Assembly: GCA_937959265.1 (NCBI GenBank)
Contig: CALGMA010000008.1
Coordinates: 496,001-560,000, forward strand
Origin: an uncultured Anaerolineae bacterium
GTDB lineage: Bacteria > Chloroflexota > Anaerolineae > J036 > Brachytrichaceae
Length of the DNA: 64,000 bases
Direction of reading: 5' to 3'
Part shown: positions 55,072-63,864 of the stretch, one piece after another
How the letters are laid out: each line of letters starts with the position of its first letter
Position numbering within the stretch: the stretch's first letter is position 1
Translations under genes and position numbers: made by a program
The notes under the pieces: generated by a model
What the model saw: the letters and a program-made list of their open reading frames with translations, nothing else
The model's database searches: none
Told to the model about the DNA's origin: nothing

Positions 55072-56178
55072 TTATCGGGCCAGTGCCCGATACATGCGCG
55101 CCTCGAAGATCACACCCGCAGCGATGAGTGCGCCGTTGATCAGGGCGATGCCGACCCCATTGGCCGACTGCGCGATGTGATAGGGCCAGTAGCCGACGCC
55201 GAACATCTGGCGCGCCGGTCCGACTACCAGCACTTGTTGCAGCGCCGGCGCGAGCACGAACGCTGCGACGGCGAAGGCGACGAATGCCAGCCTGAGCGAC
55301 CAGCGCCAGATCAGCACGCGCGTGAAATGTGTGCCGCTCACGCGCAGCACTTCGTTCAGCCAAGTCCCTCTCACCGGTGTGCTGAAGATGGCCGCCGTGC
55401 GCATGCACAACAGCGCGTCCGTTACAATCAACAGCGCGATGGATGCCAGGCCCAGCGCGACCGTCCCCGGCATGACGCCGCGCGAGACCGTGGACAGGTC
55501 GAAGCCCAGATAAGACCCGACCATGGACCGCGACAGGTTGTAGCGCACCGAAGCCAGCCAGTCGCTGAAGGGTGGGCCGGGGTCGGGTGGCAAAAAGCCG
55601 ATTGCGCGGATCGCCGTCCAGTTCAAGATGTTGCCGAGATCGCCGATGCGAATCGAGCGCGTATTCGACACGTCCAGGCGCAATTCGCGCAGCATTGCCG
55701 ATAAACCCAGCAGACCGATCGTAATGAGCAAGCCATAGAGCGCGGTGCTGAGCGCCAGCGGACGCCAGGCGCGCAGCGTGGCGCTCAGGCCGGCGCGCAG
55801 CGTGACGGATTGATCGCTTCCCGGCCCCTGCATGGCGATCCATGTCAGTGCCCCGCGTCCCAGCAGGAAGGTGAATGTGCCGATCAGCGCCTGAACCAGC
55901 ATCTGGGTGTTATAGGCGCGCATCGTGGTCATGGTATGCGAGCCGGTGCGAATCACGGCGTCGCCGATCATGACGCCGTAGACCAGCGAGCCGGCGATGC
56001 CCGCCCCGGCGAAGCACACGAACGCGCACACGATGATCGTCAGCGGATGCTGTGCGAAGATGCCGACGGTGGATAGGAGCACCTGGAAGAATCCGCGCTG
56101 CCAGCAGTCCCCGACGCCCGGGACGACGATAGTCCGCGGATGAGGGTATATCGCAGGAAGTGCGTCACGTGTATCCAT
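55072..56178 (-). CDS. polytopic membrane protein, tandem paralogue A
   Basis: 368 aa. Same plan as the following gene: CFAGAGIAGSLVYGVMIGD, GTFTFLLGRGALTWIAMQGP, LRELRLDVSNTRSI, ILNWTAIRAI and a terminal GVIFEARMYRALAR. Around six membrane segments. The conserved charged LRE-RLDVSN and EARMYRAL motifs lie at membrane edges and may be functional. Two related subunits side by side suggest a heterodimeric complex. No transport or enzyme motif is recognised. It follows the DUF6062-like gene by 12 bp on the same strand. Confidence 0.7.
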   Translation of the reverse strand: MDTRDALPAIYPHPRTIVVPGVGDCWQRGFFQVLLSTVGIFAQHPLTIIVCAFVCFAGAGIAGSLVYGVMIGDAVIRTGSHTMTTMRAYNTQMLVQALIGTFTFLLGRGALTWIAMQGPGSDQSVTLRAGLSATLRAWRPLALSTALYGLLITIGLLGLSAMLRELRLDVSNTRSIRIGDLGNILNWTAIRAIGFLPPDPGPPFSDWLASVRYNLSRSMVGSYLGFDLSTVSRGVMPGTVALGLASIALLIVTDALLCMRTAAIFSTPVRGTWLNEVLRVSGTHFTRVLIWRWSLRLAFVAFAVAAFVLAPALQQVLVVGPARQMFGVGYWPYHIAQSANGVGIALINGALIAAGVIFEARMYRALAR

Positions 56179-56190
56179 ATGCGCGTATGC

Positions 56191-56913
56191 TCAGCGTCGC
56201 CCGAGCACGCGGCCGGAGACGAGCTTGATCGCGCGCAGTGGCGAGTCGGCTTCTTTCCCCATGCCTGCGTAGTCGTAGGAGCCATTGCTCTTGGCGAGAT
56301 ATTCCTCCAGGTCGGTCTTCAGCGCTTTCAGGATATCGCGTTCGATATGCAGGAGCAGGCGCAGGTGATGCGGATCCACATCACGCAGTTGCAGCAGGGC
56401 CTCCAGGTGTGGCAGGCACAACCCAGACGAACGCGCGAAGGCCTGGTGCATCACTTCGTCATGGATTTCGTTGGCGAGGGCGTGCAGCAACATGCCTTCC
56501 TGGTCGCGCTCGTACTCGCACAATGGGCACACACGCTTCGGTTTGACGGCGTCCAGCACGGTTCGGCGCATGGACATGCCGATGAGATGATCCAGTGGGC
56601 GACAGTGCGTATGCGTCTGCGGTAGGACGCGGTCAACTTCGCGCAGTACATCGTTGATCACGTCGTGCTGGATGATGGCGACGCTGAGCATACGCGCATG
56701 ACCGGCCAGTAGCGCGCCATGCACTGAGCAGTAGCCGCGTGCCTCGCGGATCTCCGCGCGCCGCTCGACGTTGGTGACGTTCTCGTAGAAGAATACGTCC
56801 ACATACTGCCGCACAGCGCGATCCACCAGCCGGCAGATTGGACAGCCTGGCTGGGACATCGCTTCGATCAATTCGTGGTAGGCGCTGCTCTTGGCTTGCA
56901 TCGGGTCAGACAT
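56191..56913 (-). CDS. DUF6062-like Cys/His-rich protein
   Basis: 240 aa from ATG 56913; ATGTCTGA overlaps the stop of the preceding hydrolase, so translation is coupled. A longer frame upstream is a shadow of that hydrolase. Paired metal-ligand-like motifs are spread through the protein: GCPICRLVD, YCSVHGALL, HCRPLDHLIG, CPLCEYERDQ and LCLPHLEALL, in a mostly helical context. This pattern matches proteins annotated DUF6062 in Chloroflexota and Firmicutes, possibly binding zinc or an Fe-S cluster. Function unknown. Confidence 0.72.
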   Translation of the reverse strand: MSDPMQAKSSAYHELIEAMSQPGCPICRLVDRAVRQYVDVFFYENVTNVERRAEIREARGYCSVHGALLAGHARMLSVAIIQHDVINDVLREVDRVLPQTHTHCRPLDHLIGMSMRRTVLDAVKPKRVCPLCEYERDQEGMLLHALANEIHDEVMHQAFARSSGLCLPHLEALLQLRDVDPHHLRLLLHIERDILKALKTDLEEYLAKSNGSYDYAGMGKEADSPLRAIKLVSGRVLGRR

Positions 56914-58738
56914 CCGGGGTCTGCGAAGCTTCGGAGACTCGTATGTGATGGTGCGCCGGAAAGCTGAGACCAGCCTGGGTCTTCGTCGAGAGTTCGAGGA
57001 AGTCCAGAATGGCACGCTGGGTCGTTTCGGGGCATTCTTCGTGGACGATGTGGCCGATGCCCTCGAACACCTGCAGCCGGGCATCGGGCAGGATGCGCAC
57101 GAGCCTGGCACCGTCGCCAGCGGGGAAGACCGGATCGCGCTCGCCCCACAACAGCAGAGTGGGTGCAGTGATGGCGCTAAGGTTGTGCGGCACCGGCCTG
57201 GCGCCGTCTTTAGGCGATCGCGCTTGCCACACCTGCGCCAGCGCCGAGCCGCGCACGTGGAGCGGACCAGCATAGCCTTTCGCCACTGTGTCGGTGATCC
57301 AGTCGTGCTTGGCCGAGACAAAACGCAAACCCGGCCGCACAAGCCAGGGCGACGTGGAGTAGAAGGCCAGCACATAGCCGAGGACCGGCAGGCGCACCCA
57401 GCGGGCGATGCTGGGTCGGTCGGTCGCGAAAGCCTCCGGCGCCAGCGCGGCCAACGACTGCACGCGCTCCGGCGCAAGGATGGCGATCTGCATGGCGACG
57501 CGCCCGCCGAACGAGTGCCCGACGAAGTGTGCCCGCCGTATGCCCAGCGCGTCGAGCACGCCCAGGACCAGCTCGGCTTGTGTTTGCGTGGTGTAGATCG
57601 GCTCGGCCGGGCGGGCCGACGCGCCGCTGCCCAGTTGGTCCACGGCGATCACGCGATAGCCGGCTGCGAGCAAAGCCGCTTTGATGCCGCGCCAGGTGAA
57701 GACCGACGAGGCGAAGCCGTGGATCAGGACGACAGCTGGTGCGCTGTGCGGCCCGTCGTCGGTGTAGTGGATGGCATAGCCGTTGACCCAGACGAATTGG
57801 TCGTCACCGGCGAACTCGCGCAGGTTGAAGCGCTCGCGTAACGGCGTAAGGATGTATGCGCCCCACACGACTGAGCCGGCCAGCGACAGCGCGATCACGC
57901 CGGCAATCGAGAAGGTGATCGCCATTTGTGGGCCGTAGCCGGTAGTCTGTTGTGCCACCAGCAGGATGAACGTCACCGTCAAGCCGACCAGCGCAATCGC
58001 AAACGTAATCTGCTCGTATTGGCGGATCGGCCTGCGCCGGGTCAGTCGGCGCATCAGCCAGATCAGCGCTGCGGCGATCAACGGTGGGATCAGCAGCGCC
58101 GGCCAATGCCCCCACTGCAGGTAGTCGCGCACCTCCCACCAGTTGATCGGATAGCGCACCAGCACGTGCGGGGCGAAGTTTTCCATGATGCCGATGTCGA
58201 GGGCGTAGCGCGCTATGCCCACCGGCTTGCCCCACACCGCGACGTAGTAGCGACCGGTCTGCGGCATGACTACTTCGATCCTGGCACGCGGGAAGTACAC
58301 CATCTGGGTGAAGATATCGAAATAGTCGAATGTGCCATCGCTGGTAGCGACGACCGCTCCCATGCCTTCCGGAATCTCGAACGGCAGCGGCTCGAGCGGC
58401 CGTGGCAGGCCGGGGCCGATCAGCGCCAGGTGGGGGTCAAACGCGCGCAGCTCCTCGTGGCCTGGGATAAAGATCTCGGCCTTGAAGCGATCGCCGGCCT
58501 GGTAGTCGAATTTGGCCATGTCCACGTCGTCGGCCGACGACAGCTCGCCCAGCACGAACCACATGAACCATGGCTCCGGCACATACTGGCCATCCTCGAA
58601 TAAGCCGTAGTCCCCGCCCGGCGCGTTGGTCTCCAGGATCGGCACTTCGGCGCGTGCTGTTCGCGGCTCGGCGGTGAGCGATGAAATGAGGGCGAAGATC
58701 AAGGTGCACGCGAGGACGAACGGCCGGGCGAATTTCAT
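56906..58738 (-). CDS. membrane-anchored alpha/beta hydrolase with N-terminal extracytoplasmic domain
   Basis: 610 aa. Signal peptide (MKFARPFVLACTLIFALISSLTA), an extracytoplasmic beta domain to about residue 200 (FKAEIFIPGHEELRAF, GRYYVAVWGKPVG), then about three transmembrane segments (~212-230, ~246-266, ~275-298), and a C-terminal alpha/beta hydrolase: VVLIHGFASSVFTWRG, nucleophile GHSFGGRVAMQIA, LLLWGERDPVFP and GIGHIVHEE, so the Ser-Asp-His triad is complete. The fusion of a sensing-like domain with a hydrolase is uncommon. Substrate unknown. First of a four-gene run with DUF6062-like and the two membrane paralogues. Confidence 0.8.
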   Translation of the reverse strand: MKFARPFVLACTLIFALISSLTAEPRTARAEVPILETNAPGGDYGLFEDGQYVPEPWFMWFVLGELSSADDVDMAKFDYQAGDRFKAEIFIPGHEELRAFDPHLALIGPGLPRPLEPLPFEIPEGMGAVVATSDGTFDYFDIFTQMVYFPRARIEVVMPQTGRYYVAVWGKPVGIARYALDIGIMENFAPHVLVRYPINWWEVRDYLQWGHWPALLIPPLIAAALIWLMRRLTRRRPIRQYEQITFAIALVGLTVTFILLVAQQTTGYGPQMAITFSIAGVIALSLAGSVVWGAYILTPLRERFNLREFAGDDQFVWVNGYAIHYTDDGPHSAPAVVLIHGFASSVFTWRGIKAALLAAGYRVIAVDQLGSGASARPAEPIYTTQTQAELVLGVLDALGIRRAHFVGHSFGGRVAMQIAILAPERVQSLAALAPEAFATDRPSIARWVRLPVLGYVLAFYSTSPWLVRPGLRFVSAKHDWITDTVAKGYAGPLHVRGSALAQVWQARSPKDGARPVPHNLSAITAPTLLLWGERDPVFPAGDGARLVRILPDARLQVFEGIGHIVHEECPETTQRAILDFLELSTKTQAGLSFPAHHHIRVSEASQTPDV

Positions 58739-58896
58739 GGTGAGGATTGACTGGCCGGATTATCGCATCACGCAGCGATCCGAGGATTCGCCCATGTGGT
58801 GACGAACGGTTGCTTTCGACGCAGGAGTCGTCGGCCCTTATAGCTTGCCGCCCGCGCTGTGGCGGTTGTGAAAAGCCAGAGTAGCGCGGATTACGC

Positions 58897-61809
58897 CTAC
58901 TCGCTGCCCGTCGCTCTCTCATCTCCTTCGACCTGCGCGCGTTGCTTGCGTCGGCGGAGCAGCTCGGAGGCAGTAGCGGCGGCTTGCTGTGGCGATGGCA
59001 CTTGTGCCTCGGCAGCGGTGGTCTGTGGCGAGGCGGGAGGTGTTTGCACCGGCCGGCGTGGCATGATCTGCGGCGTTGGCTCGCGGGTGACGCGGGTCTT
59101 GGCGCGCAACAGTTGATCCATGCGCCCACTCGATTCCAGATTACCGGCCGGTGCGAGCTTCTCGCCGGCCGAGCCGAACAGTTTGCGTAGGCTGACCGTG
59201 ATCCGCCGCACGCCAACGTCGAAGGGCAGCAGCAACGCAGCCAGTGCCAGCAACAGGGGGAAGAGGTCGGTGCGCGACGCGGCAATCGGCGCGTTCAGCG
59301 CGAACGCCTGCGCCGGCGAGGCCAACGCTTCACCGCTGCCGAGCAGCGCCCAATCGCGCAGGTTCTCCTCGCCGCCTTCCACCTGTGCATATTCGGGCGA
59401 GTACGGCCGCACGTAAGCGACTGTCGTCTCGCCCAGGCCGGCAGCCGGCTGACTCGCCGCCGGCGCCACGCGCACGAAATACGCGCCGGCTTGGTCGAGA
59501 TAGGTCTCCGCTTCGTAACGTCCCGGCGCAGTCTGCGTCAACGTCAGCTCGCGCGCTTGGCCTTCGCTATCAATAACGGTCGCCATCAGCTTCAGGTCCT
59601 CGGCGATCTGAGACTCCGGCACGTCGGCGACAATCACCGTCTGCTCGTCGCGCTGTTGCACGTTGACCTGGATGGACGATTGCCCACGGTCTAAGATCGT
59701 CCAGCGGACGGCCTGCGCCCAGAACTTTGGGAAGTTCTCCCATTGCACCCAGTTCTTGGCCCATCGCCCGGTCGCGTCCGAAGTGAATGCGACTGCGCGG
59801 CCCAGGCCGTATTGCCATGCTGCGAGCAGTGGGTCGCTCTCGTTGGCGCGTAAGATCACCTGCGCGGCCGATTTAGCCGTGCTGGCGATGTAGCCCTGCA
59901 GCGAAGGGACTTCGTTGATGCCGCTCAAGATGGGATTGGCCATCCCCAGCTTGGGGAAGAAGCTCTGCTCGACGATGTAACTGCGCTGGGCCAGCGCGGC
60001 TTCCTCCGTGAAGATGGTCGGCAGATTGGCCGCTTTGTCGGTGAAGTGATAACGCCCCTTGCCGATGGCGGCGATGCGCTTGAGAAAGGGGACGTCCGAG
60101 CCATCGCCGAAAGCGACGACGCTCAGCGTCGTGTCGTATTCATCGCGCATCTTGCGCACCAGTTCGGGCACACCTTCCTGACGCTCGGCATCGTTGCCGT
60201 CGGCCAGCAGGATGATGAATTTGGATAGCTTGGTAGACTTGGCGACGATCTTCTCGGCCTCCAGCAACGACTCGTATACGTAGATGCCGCCGCCTCCGGG
60301 CGCGATGCTCAGAATTTGGTTGATGTACTTGTTCCTGTCGCGCCCCAGAAATGGTCCGATCAGGTCTACCAATTCGGTGTCGAAGCCGATCACCGTTACC
60401 TCGTCGTCCTCGTTCACCAGTTCCGCCACGCGTGCGGCAGCTTCTGCTGCCAGCCGCATCTTGGTCACGCCGTTCTCGATGGCGCTCATGCTGCCGCTCT
60501 TGTCCATCACCACCACGATGGACACCGAGGGGAAGCGCTTAGGGTCTTTGACCTGCATCTCGACCGGCAGCGTCTCCTCCAGTGGCGTCTTGAAGTAGCC
60601 GCCCACGCCGTAGCTGTTCGGCCCGCCGATGACCACGAGGCCGCCGCCGATGTCGCGCACGTAGCTCTGCAGCGAGTACATCGTGCGCAGCGATAACTCG
60701 CGCGCCGGCACGTTGGCCAGCACCACCGCCTGGTAGCCGGCCAGTGACTGGATCTCGCTGGGCATCGCACGCGGCGAGACTTCGTCATACTCGATGCCGG
60801 TCGCGCCGAGGGCTGCTTTCAGTGCGCTCACCTCGTCCACACCGCTGGACGAAAATGCCGGCGGGACCGAGACGAGCAAGATGCGCGGTGGCCCGCCGAC
60901 GATCACCGATGACGATAGCGCGTTGTTTTGCGGGCGCGCGTCGCGCTCCGGCGAGATCTGGACGCGAAAGGCGCTGAAGCCGGTGCGCGTGGCGCTGGCA
61001 CGCACGTTGAACTCGTTGAGTCCGGCGGTGAGGTTGACGACCTCCTGAGCCACGATGTCCGGCCCGGAGAACACGGTGAGCTGAGCGCGCATGGCCTGGT
61101 TCGAACGCACCACGATCTGCAGCGGGATGATCTGGCCGACCGAAGCGCGCTGCGGCGCGTCAATGCGCTCGATCGCGGCATCGGGGCCTTGCACCGACGG
61201 CAACGCGACGACGTCCAGCCGGATGTCGGCAGCGCGCGCCAGCCGGACGGCGGCTTCGGCGTCGCCGATGGTCTGTTTGCCGTCGCTCAGCAGCACGATG
61301 CGCTTGGCTGCGTCGGCTGGGAACAGGGACATGCCCAGCCGAACTGCGCCCTCCACATTCGTGCCGGCGGATCGCACCTGCGCGCCGATTGGGGCCAGGT
61401 CGCGCATGCTGGACATGGCGCGTTCGATCTGGGCGTCGGCGCCGAAGACGATCACCGCCGCTTGGTCATTCCCGTCTGTGCGCATGCTGCGCAGCGCCTC
61501 GCGCACAAACTGTGCCGCCTGCTCCACGCCACTTGGCCCAACGCTGTCCGAAGCGTCAATCGCGAATACGACGGCTAGCTTGTTGGTGAACTGGACGGCT
61601 TGCAGGCCGGCGAGGGCAAAGATGAGCGAAGTCAGCAAGGCCCAACGCACAACGAGCGCGGTGAGCGCGTGTTTGTTCAACCTCCGCTTCCAGGCTGGCC
61701 GGCTGCCGGCTACTTTACGCCGCGTAAATAGCCTTGGCAGCGCGATCAATGCGCTGATGGGCAGGAGCACCAGCAGCGCAAGGAAGATCGGCTGGCTAAA
61801 CGACAGCAT
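58897..61809 (-). CDS. membrane protein with two von Willebrand A domains (BatA-like)
   Basis: 970 aa. N-terminal helix pair typical of BatA (MLSFSQPIFLALLVLLPISALIALP, then a second helix), VWA domain 1 (~80-240) with MIDAS DASDSVG, a beta region, then a glutamine-amidotransferase-like segment (ILLVSVPP, GYQAVVLANVP, GGLVVIGG) into which VWA domain 2 (~430-600, MIDAS DKSGSMS) is inserted. A C-terminal helix (LFPLLLALAALLLPFD) precedes a Lys/Arg/Ala-rich cytoplasmic tail. Probably an envelope protein acting with MoxR-type partners, none of which is nearby. Its ATG lies 6 nt after TAAAAT. Confidence 0.86.
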   Translation of the reverse strand: MLSFSQPIFLALLVLLPISALIALPRLFTRRKVAGSRPAWKRRLNKHALTALVVRWALLTSLIFALAGLQAVQFTNKLAVVFAIDASDSVGPSGVEQAAQFVREALRSMRTDGNDQAAVIVFGADAQIERAMSSMRDLAPIGAQVRSAGTNVEGAVRLGMSLFPADAAKRIVLLSDGKQTIGDAEAAVRLARAADIRLDVVALPSVQGPDAAIERIDAPQRASVGQIIPLQIVVRSNQAMRAQLTVFSGPDIVAQEVVNLTAGLNEFNVRASATRTGFSAFRVQISPERDARPQNNALSSSVIVGGPPRILLVSVPPAFSSSGVDEVSALKAALGATGIEYDEVSPRAMPSEIQSLAGYQAVVLANVPARELSLRTMYSLQSYVRDIGGGLVVIGGPNSYGVGGYFKTPLEETLPVEMQVKDPKRFPSVSIVVVMDKSGSMSAIENGVTKMRLAAEAAARVAELVNEDDEVTVIGFDTELVDLIGPFLGRDRNKYINQILSIAPGGGGIYVYESLLEAEKIVAKSTKLSKFIILLADGNDAERQEGVPELVRKMRDEYDTTLSVVAFGDGSDVPFLKRIAAIGKGRYHFTDKAANLPTIFTEEAALAQRSYIVEQSFFPKLGMANPILSGINEVPSLQGYIASTAKSAAQVILRANESDPLLAAWQYGLGRAVAFTSDATGRWAKNWVQWENFPKFWAQAVRWTILDRGQSSIQVNVQQRDEQTVIVADVPESQIAEDLKLMATVIDSEGQARELTLTQTAPGRYEAETYLDQAGAYFVRVAPAASQPAAGLGETTVAYVRPYSPEYAQVEGGEENLRDWALLGSGEALASPAQAFALNAPIAASRTDLFPLLLALAALLLPFDVGVRRITVSLRKLFGSAGEKLAPAGNLESSGRMDQLLRAKTRVTREPTPQIMPRRPVQTPPASPQTTAAEAQVPSPQQAAATASELLRRRKQRAQVEGDERATGSE

Positions 61810-61815
61810 TGCCCG

Positions 61816-61821
61816 ATTTTA
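61816..61821 (-). promoter_or_regulatory. TAAAAT -10 box, leaderless start of VWA gene
   Basis: On the minus strand TAAAAT ends 6 nt before the ATG at 61809, again the exact distance for a leaderless start. Confidence 0.5.
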
Positions 61822-61911
61822 CGGGATGCGAATGATATGAATATGAATGTGAGTGCAGCGTGGAACCTCGAGTCTCAGGCTTGGGCTTGTTCAGCTTGCG
61901 CCCCCTGCGTA

Positions 61912-62007
61912 GGGTGCATTTCTGGCGAAGGGCAGGCGCAACATACGAAAGACCAGCAGGTTAGGCGCAGGCATTGCCTGCGCCTAACCGTGTCTTGAAA
62001 TGCACCC
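61912..62007. mobile_element. MITE-like palindromic element (96 bp)
   Basis: Perfect 11-bp terminal inverted repeats, GGGTGCATTTC (61912-61922) and GAAATGCACCC (61997-62007). Inside is a perfect 15-bp-arm palindrome, GGTTAGGCGCAGGCA / TGCCTGCGCCTAACC, with a one-base centre (61959-61989). The element is flanked by near-identical 7-bp direct repeats, CTGCGTA (61905-61911) and CTGCGCA (62008-62014), as expected of a target-site duplication. It has no coding capacity. An alternative is a structured RNA or terminator, but there is no T-run. Confidence 0.55.
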
Positions 62008-62046
62008 CTGCGCACCGAAGGATACATGCCTGCTGTGGGCCCGGCG

Positions 62047-63366
62047 CTATCCCCCGCCATACTGTGCCAGGAAGTTCCTCGCCGCGTCGCGCACCGCTTG
62101 CGGGATGACTGTGATGGGGTCAATCAGCCGCTTCACCAGAGCGGCGTTTTCGCGTGCCCCGCTCAGCCAATCGTCGAAGGCACGGCGTTGCTCGCTCTGG
62201 AGTTCACTTTCGGAGAGCGACCGATCTTCGCGGCCCAGGGGTAACAAGATGTAGAAGCTGCCGAATGCCGACGTGATCACCGGCGTCGGCGTGCCGAGCG
62301 GCGCAGTGGCCAACTGGTCGGCGATGTCCATGCCGAATTGGTTTTGCACACTCGGTCGGCTGGTCCAGTCCAGGCTTGCTCCACTCCCGATCGGCGCAGG
62401 CTGTGTAATGGCGTTGGTTTGCGAGATCAACGCGGTGAAGGTGAGTTCCCTGCGCGCCAGGCGGTCAGCGGCTTTCTGGGCCTCTTCGAGCGTGTTGAAG
62501 CGCACGTAATCAAACTTGTAATGCGGGGCGATCTTCGGCGTCTCCTGGGCAAAGGCTTCTTGCAAGCGTTCGCGATACAGGTTGCTGGCGATCAGGTCGC
62601 GCAAGTCCTGCTCGGTGATGCCAAGCGGCTGATATTCGGTGAGCGTGTTCTGCAGGAGCAGTTGGAAGTCCCCCTCGGTGATGGAGGTGGGCTGTAGTCG
62701 CGGCGTAGCCGTCGGCAGGACGACGGTCGGCTCGGGCGTAACGGTCGGCGTGACGCCGGCTGCGGCCGTTGCAGTGACCTCACCAGTGGCCGTGGGGATG
62801 GGAGTGTCGGGGGTGACCGGCGTATAGGTCGGGAACGGCGTCAGGGTCTTGCGGTAGAGGCCGAAGCTCCTCTCCAGTTCTTCCGTCACCTCCTCCGGGG
62901 TGACCGTGATGCCGCGGCGGGTTGCCTCTTGGCGGATGAGCGAATCGTCAATCAGCGTGCTCAGCGCATTTTGTGCGATCTGCTCCGCGCTGCTTTGCAA
63001 GACGATCTGCTGCAGTTGCTGTTGGTAGAACTGCTGAAGGAACGCAGCGCTGGGGTCGTTGCTCTGTTGCAGTTGCACGACCTGCTGCTGGAGCTGGTTG
63101 AAGCGGCCGCGCAGTTGCGCTTGGTCGTAGCGCATGCGCTTTTGCAGTTGTTGGATGTTGATAGTCCGGTCGCCGATGCTGGCCACCGCGCGCTGGGGCT
63201 GGATGACGAACATGTCCACCAACGCAGCGGCAATCAGCACCACGACGATCACCGCGAGCACCAGGCTGCCGAGGATGATGATCTGGCGCTGGCGCCGTTC
63301 TCGCTCGTAGCGCGACATCTGCATGCGCGTGAGGCGCGCGCTGAGAGGTTCGTTCTTCTTAGTCAT
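62047..63366 (-). CDS. SurA-like membrane-anchored peptidyl-prolyl isomerase/foldase
   Basis: 439 aa. Basic N-terminus then one transmembrane segment (~30-55, IIILGSLVLAVIVVVLIAAAL), a SurA N-terminal-like chaperone region (VASIGDRTINIQQLQKRMRY, long Gln-rich helix, LIDDSLIRQEATRRGI), a Thr/Pro-rich linker (~175-225) and a parvulin-like region (HYKFDYVRFNTLEEAQKAADRL, then ITSAFGSFYILLPLG). It would assist folding of exported proteins outside the membrane. The linker insertion between chaperone parts is unusual. It is 105 bp from ssb on the same strand. Confidence 0.82.
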   Translation of the reverse strand: MTKKNEPLSARLTRMQMSRYERERRQRQIIILGSLVLAVIVVVLIAAALVDMFVIQPQRAVASIGDRTINIQQLQKRMRYDQAQLRGRFNQLQQQVVQLQQSNDPSAAFLQQFYQQQLQQIVLQSSAEQIAQNALSTLIDDSLIRQEATRRGITVTPEEVTEELERSFGLYRKTLTPFPTYTPVTPDTPIPTATGEVTATAAAGVTPTVTPEPTVVLPTATPRLQPTSITEGDFQLLLQNTLTEYQPLGITEQDLRDLIASNLYRERLQEAFAQETPKIAPHYKFDYVRFNTLEEAQKAADRLARRELTFTALISQTNAITQPAPIGSGASLDWTSRPSVQNQFGMDIADQLATAPLGTPTPVITSAFGSFYILLPLGREDRSLSESELQSEQRRAFDDWLSGARENAALVKRLIDPITVIPQAVRDAARNFLAQYGGG

Positions 63367-63471
63367 GCGAAGTGCAACGATGGGCGCGGCGGATTCCTCT
63401 TTGCGCCGGCGGGTAGCAAAGCGCGCCGGCGCGCGGCAGAAAGACGCTGGGCCGTTGATTGGCGTGAGTGA

Positions 63472-63864
63472 TCAGAAAGCGAGGGATTCCTCGTCGGCAG
63501 CTTCTGGGGCGTGGTTGTTCTCGTAGTGGGGGCGGCGCTCACCCAGCACAATCATCTCGTTGGCGACGATTTCCGTGCGGTAGTGGCGCTTGCCTTCGCT
63601 ATCCTCCCAGCCCCGCGTTTGCAGCCGGCCTTCGATATACACTTGCTGGCCGCGCGAGAGATGCTGCTTGCAAATCTCGGCCAGGCTTCCCCAAGCGATC
63701 ACGTTGAACCACTCGGTCTCCTCGTGCCGCTGTCCATCCGGCGTCGTCCAATCACGGCGTGTCTCCACAGCAAATGACGTCACTGCCTTCCCACTGGGTG
63801 TATATCGCATTTCCGGGTCACGTCCCAGGTGACCAATGATCATGACCTTGTTCAGTCCACGCAT
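63472..63864 (-). CDS. ssb: single-stranded DNA-binding protein
   Basis: 130 aa. OB-fold pattern MRGLNKVMIIGHLGRDPEMRYTPSG, FAVETRRDW, EWFNVIAWG.LAEICKQHLSRGQQVYIEGRLQTR is standard for SSB. The C-terminal tail is short and acidic, ending ADEESLAF, equivalent to the DDDIPF tip that recruits repair and replication proteins. GGAG lies about 10 nt before the ATG. It binds ssDNA as a tetramer during replication and repair. Confidence 0.95.
   Translation of the reverse strand: MRGLNKVMIIGHLGRDPEMRYTPSGKAVTSFAVETRRDWTTPDGQRHEETEWFNVIAWGSLAEICKQHLSRGQQVYIEGRLQTRGWEDSEGKRHYRTEIVANEMIVLGERRPHYENNHAPEAADEESLAF

Noticed and set aside
56914-57477. N-terminal extension of the DUF6062-like frame
   Set aside because: It reads through another frame of the alpha/beta hydrolase and has no family similarity; the ATG overlapping the hydrolase stop is the start.
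63403-63432. GC-rich stem GCGCCGGC/GCCGGCGC between ssb and the SurA-like gene as terminator
   Set aside because: The 14-nt loop and absence of a following T-run on either strand make an intrinsic terminator unlikely, and such GC palindromes occur by chance at this base composition.
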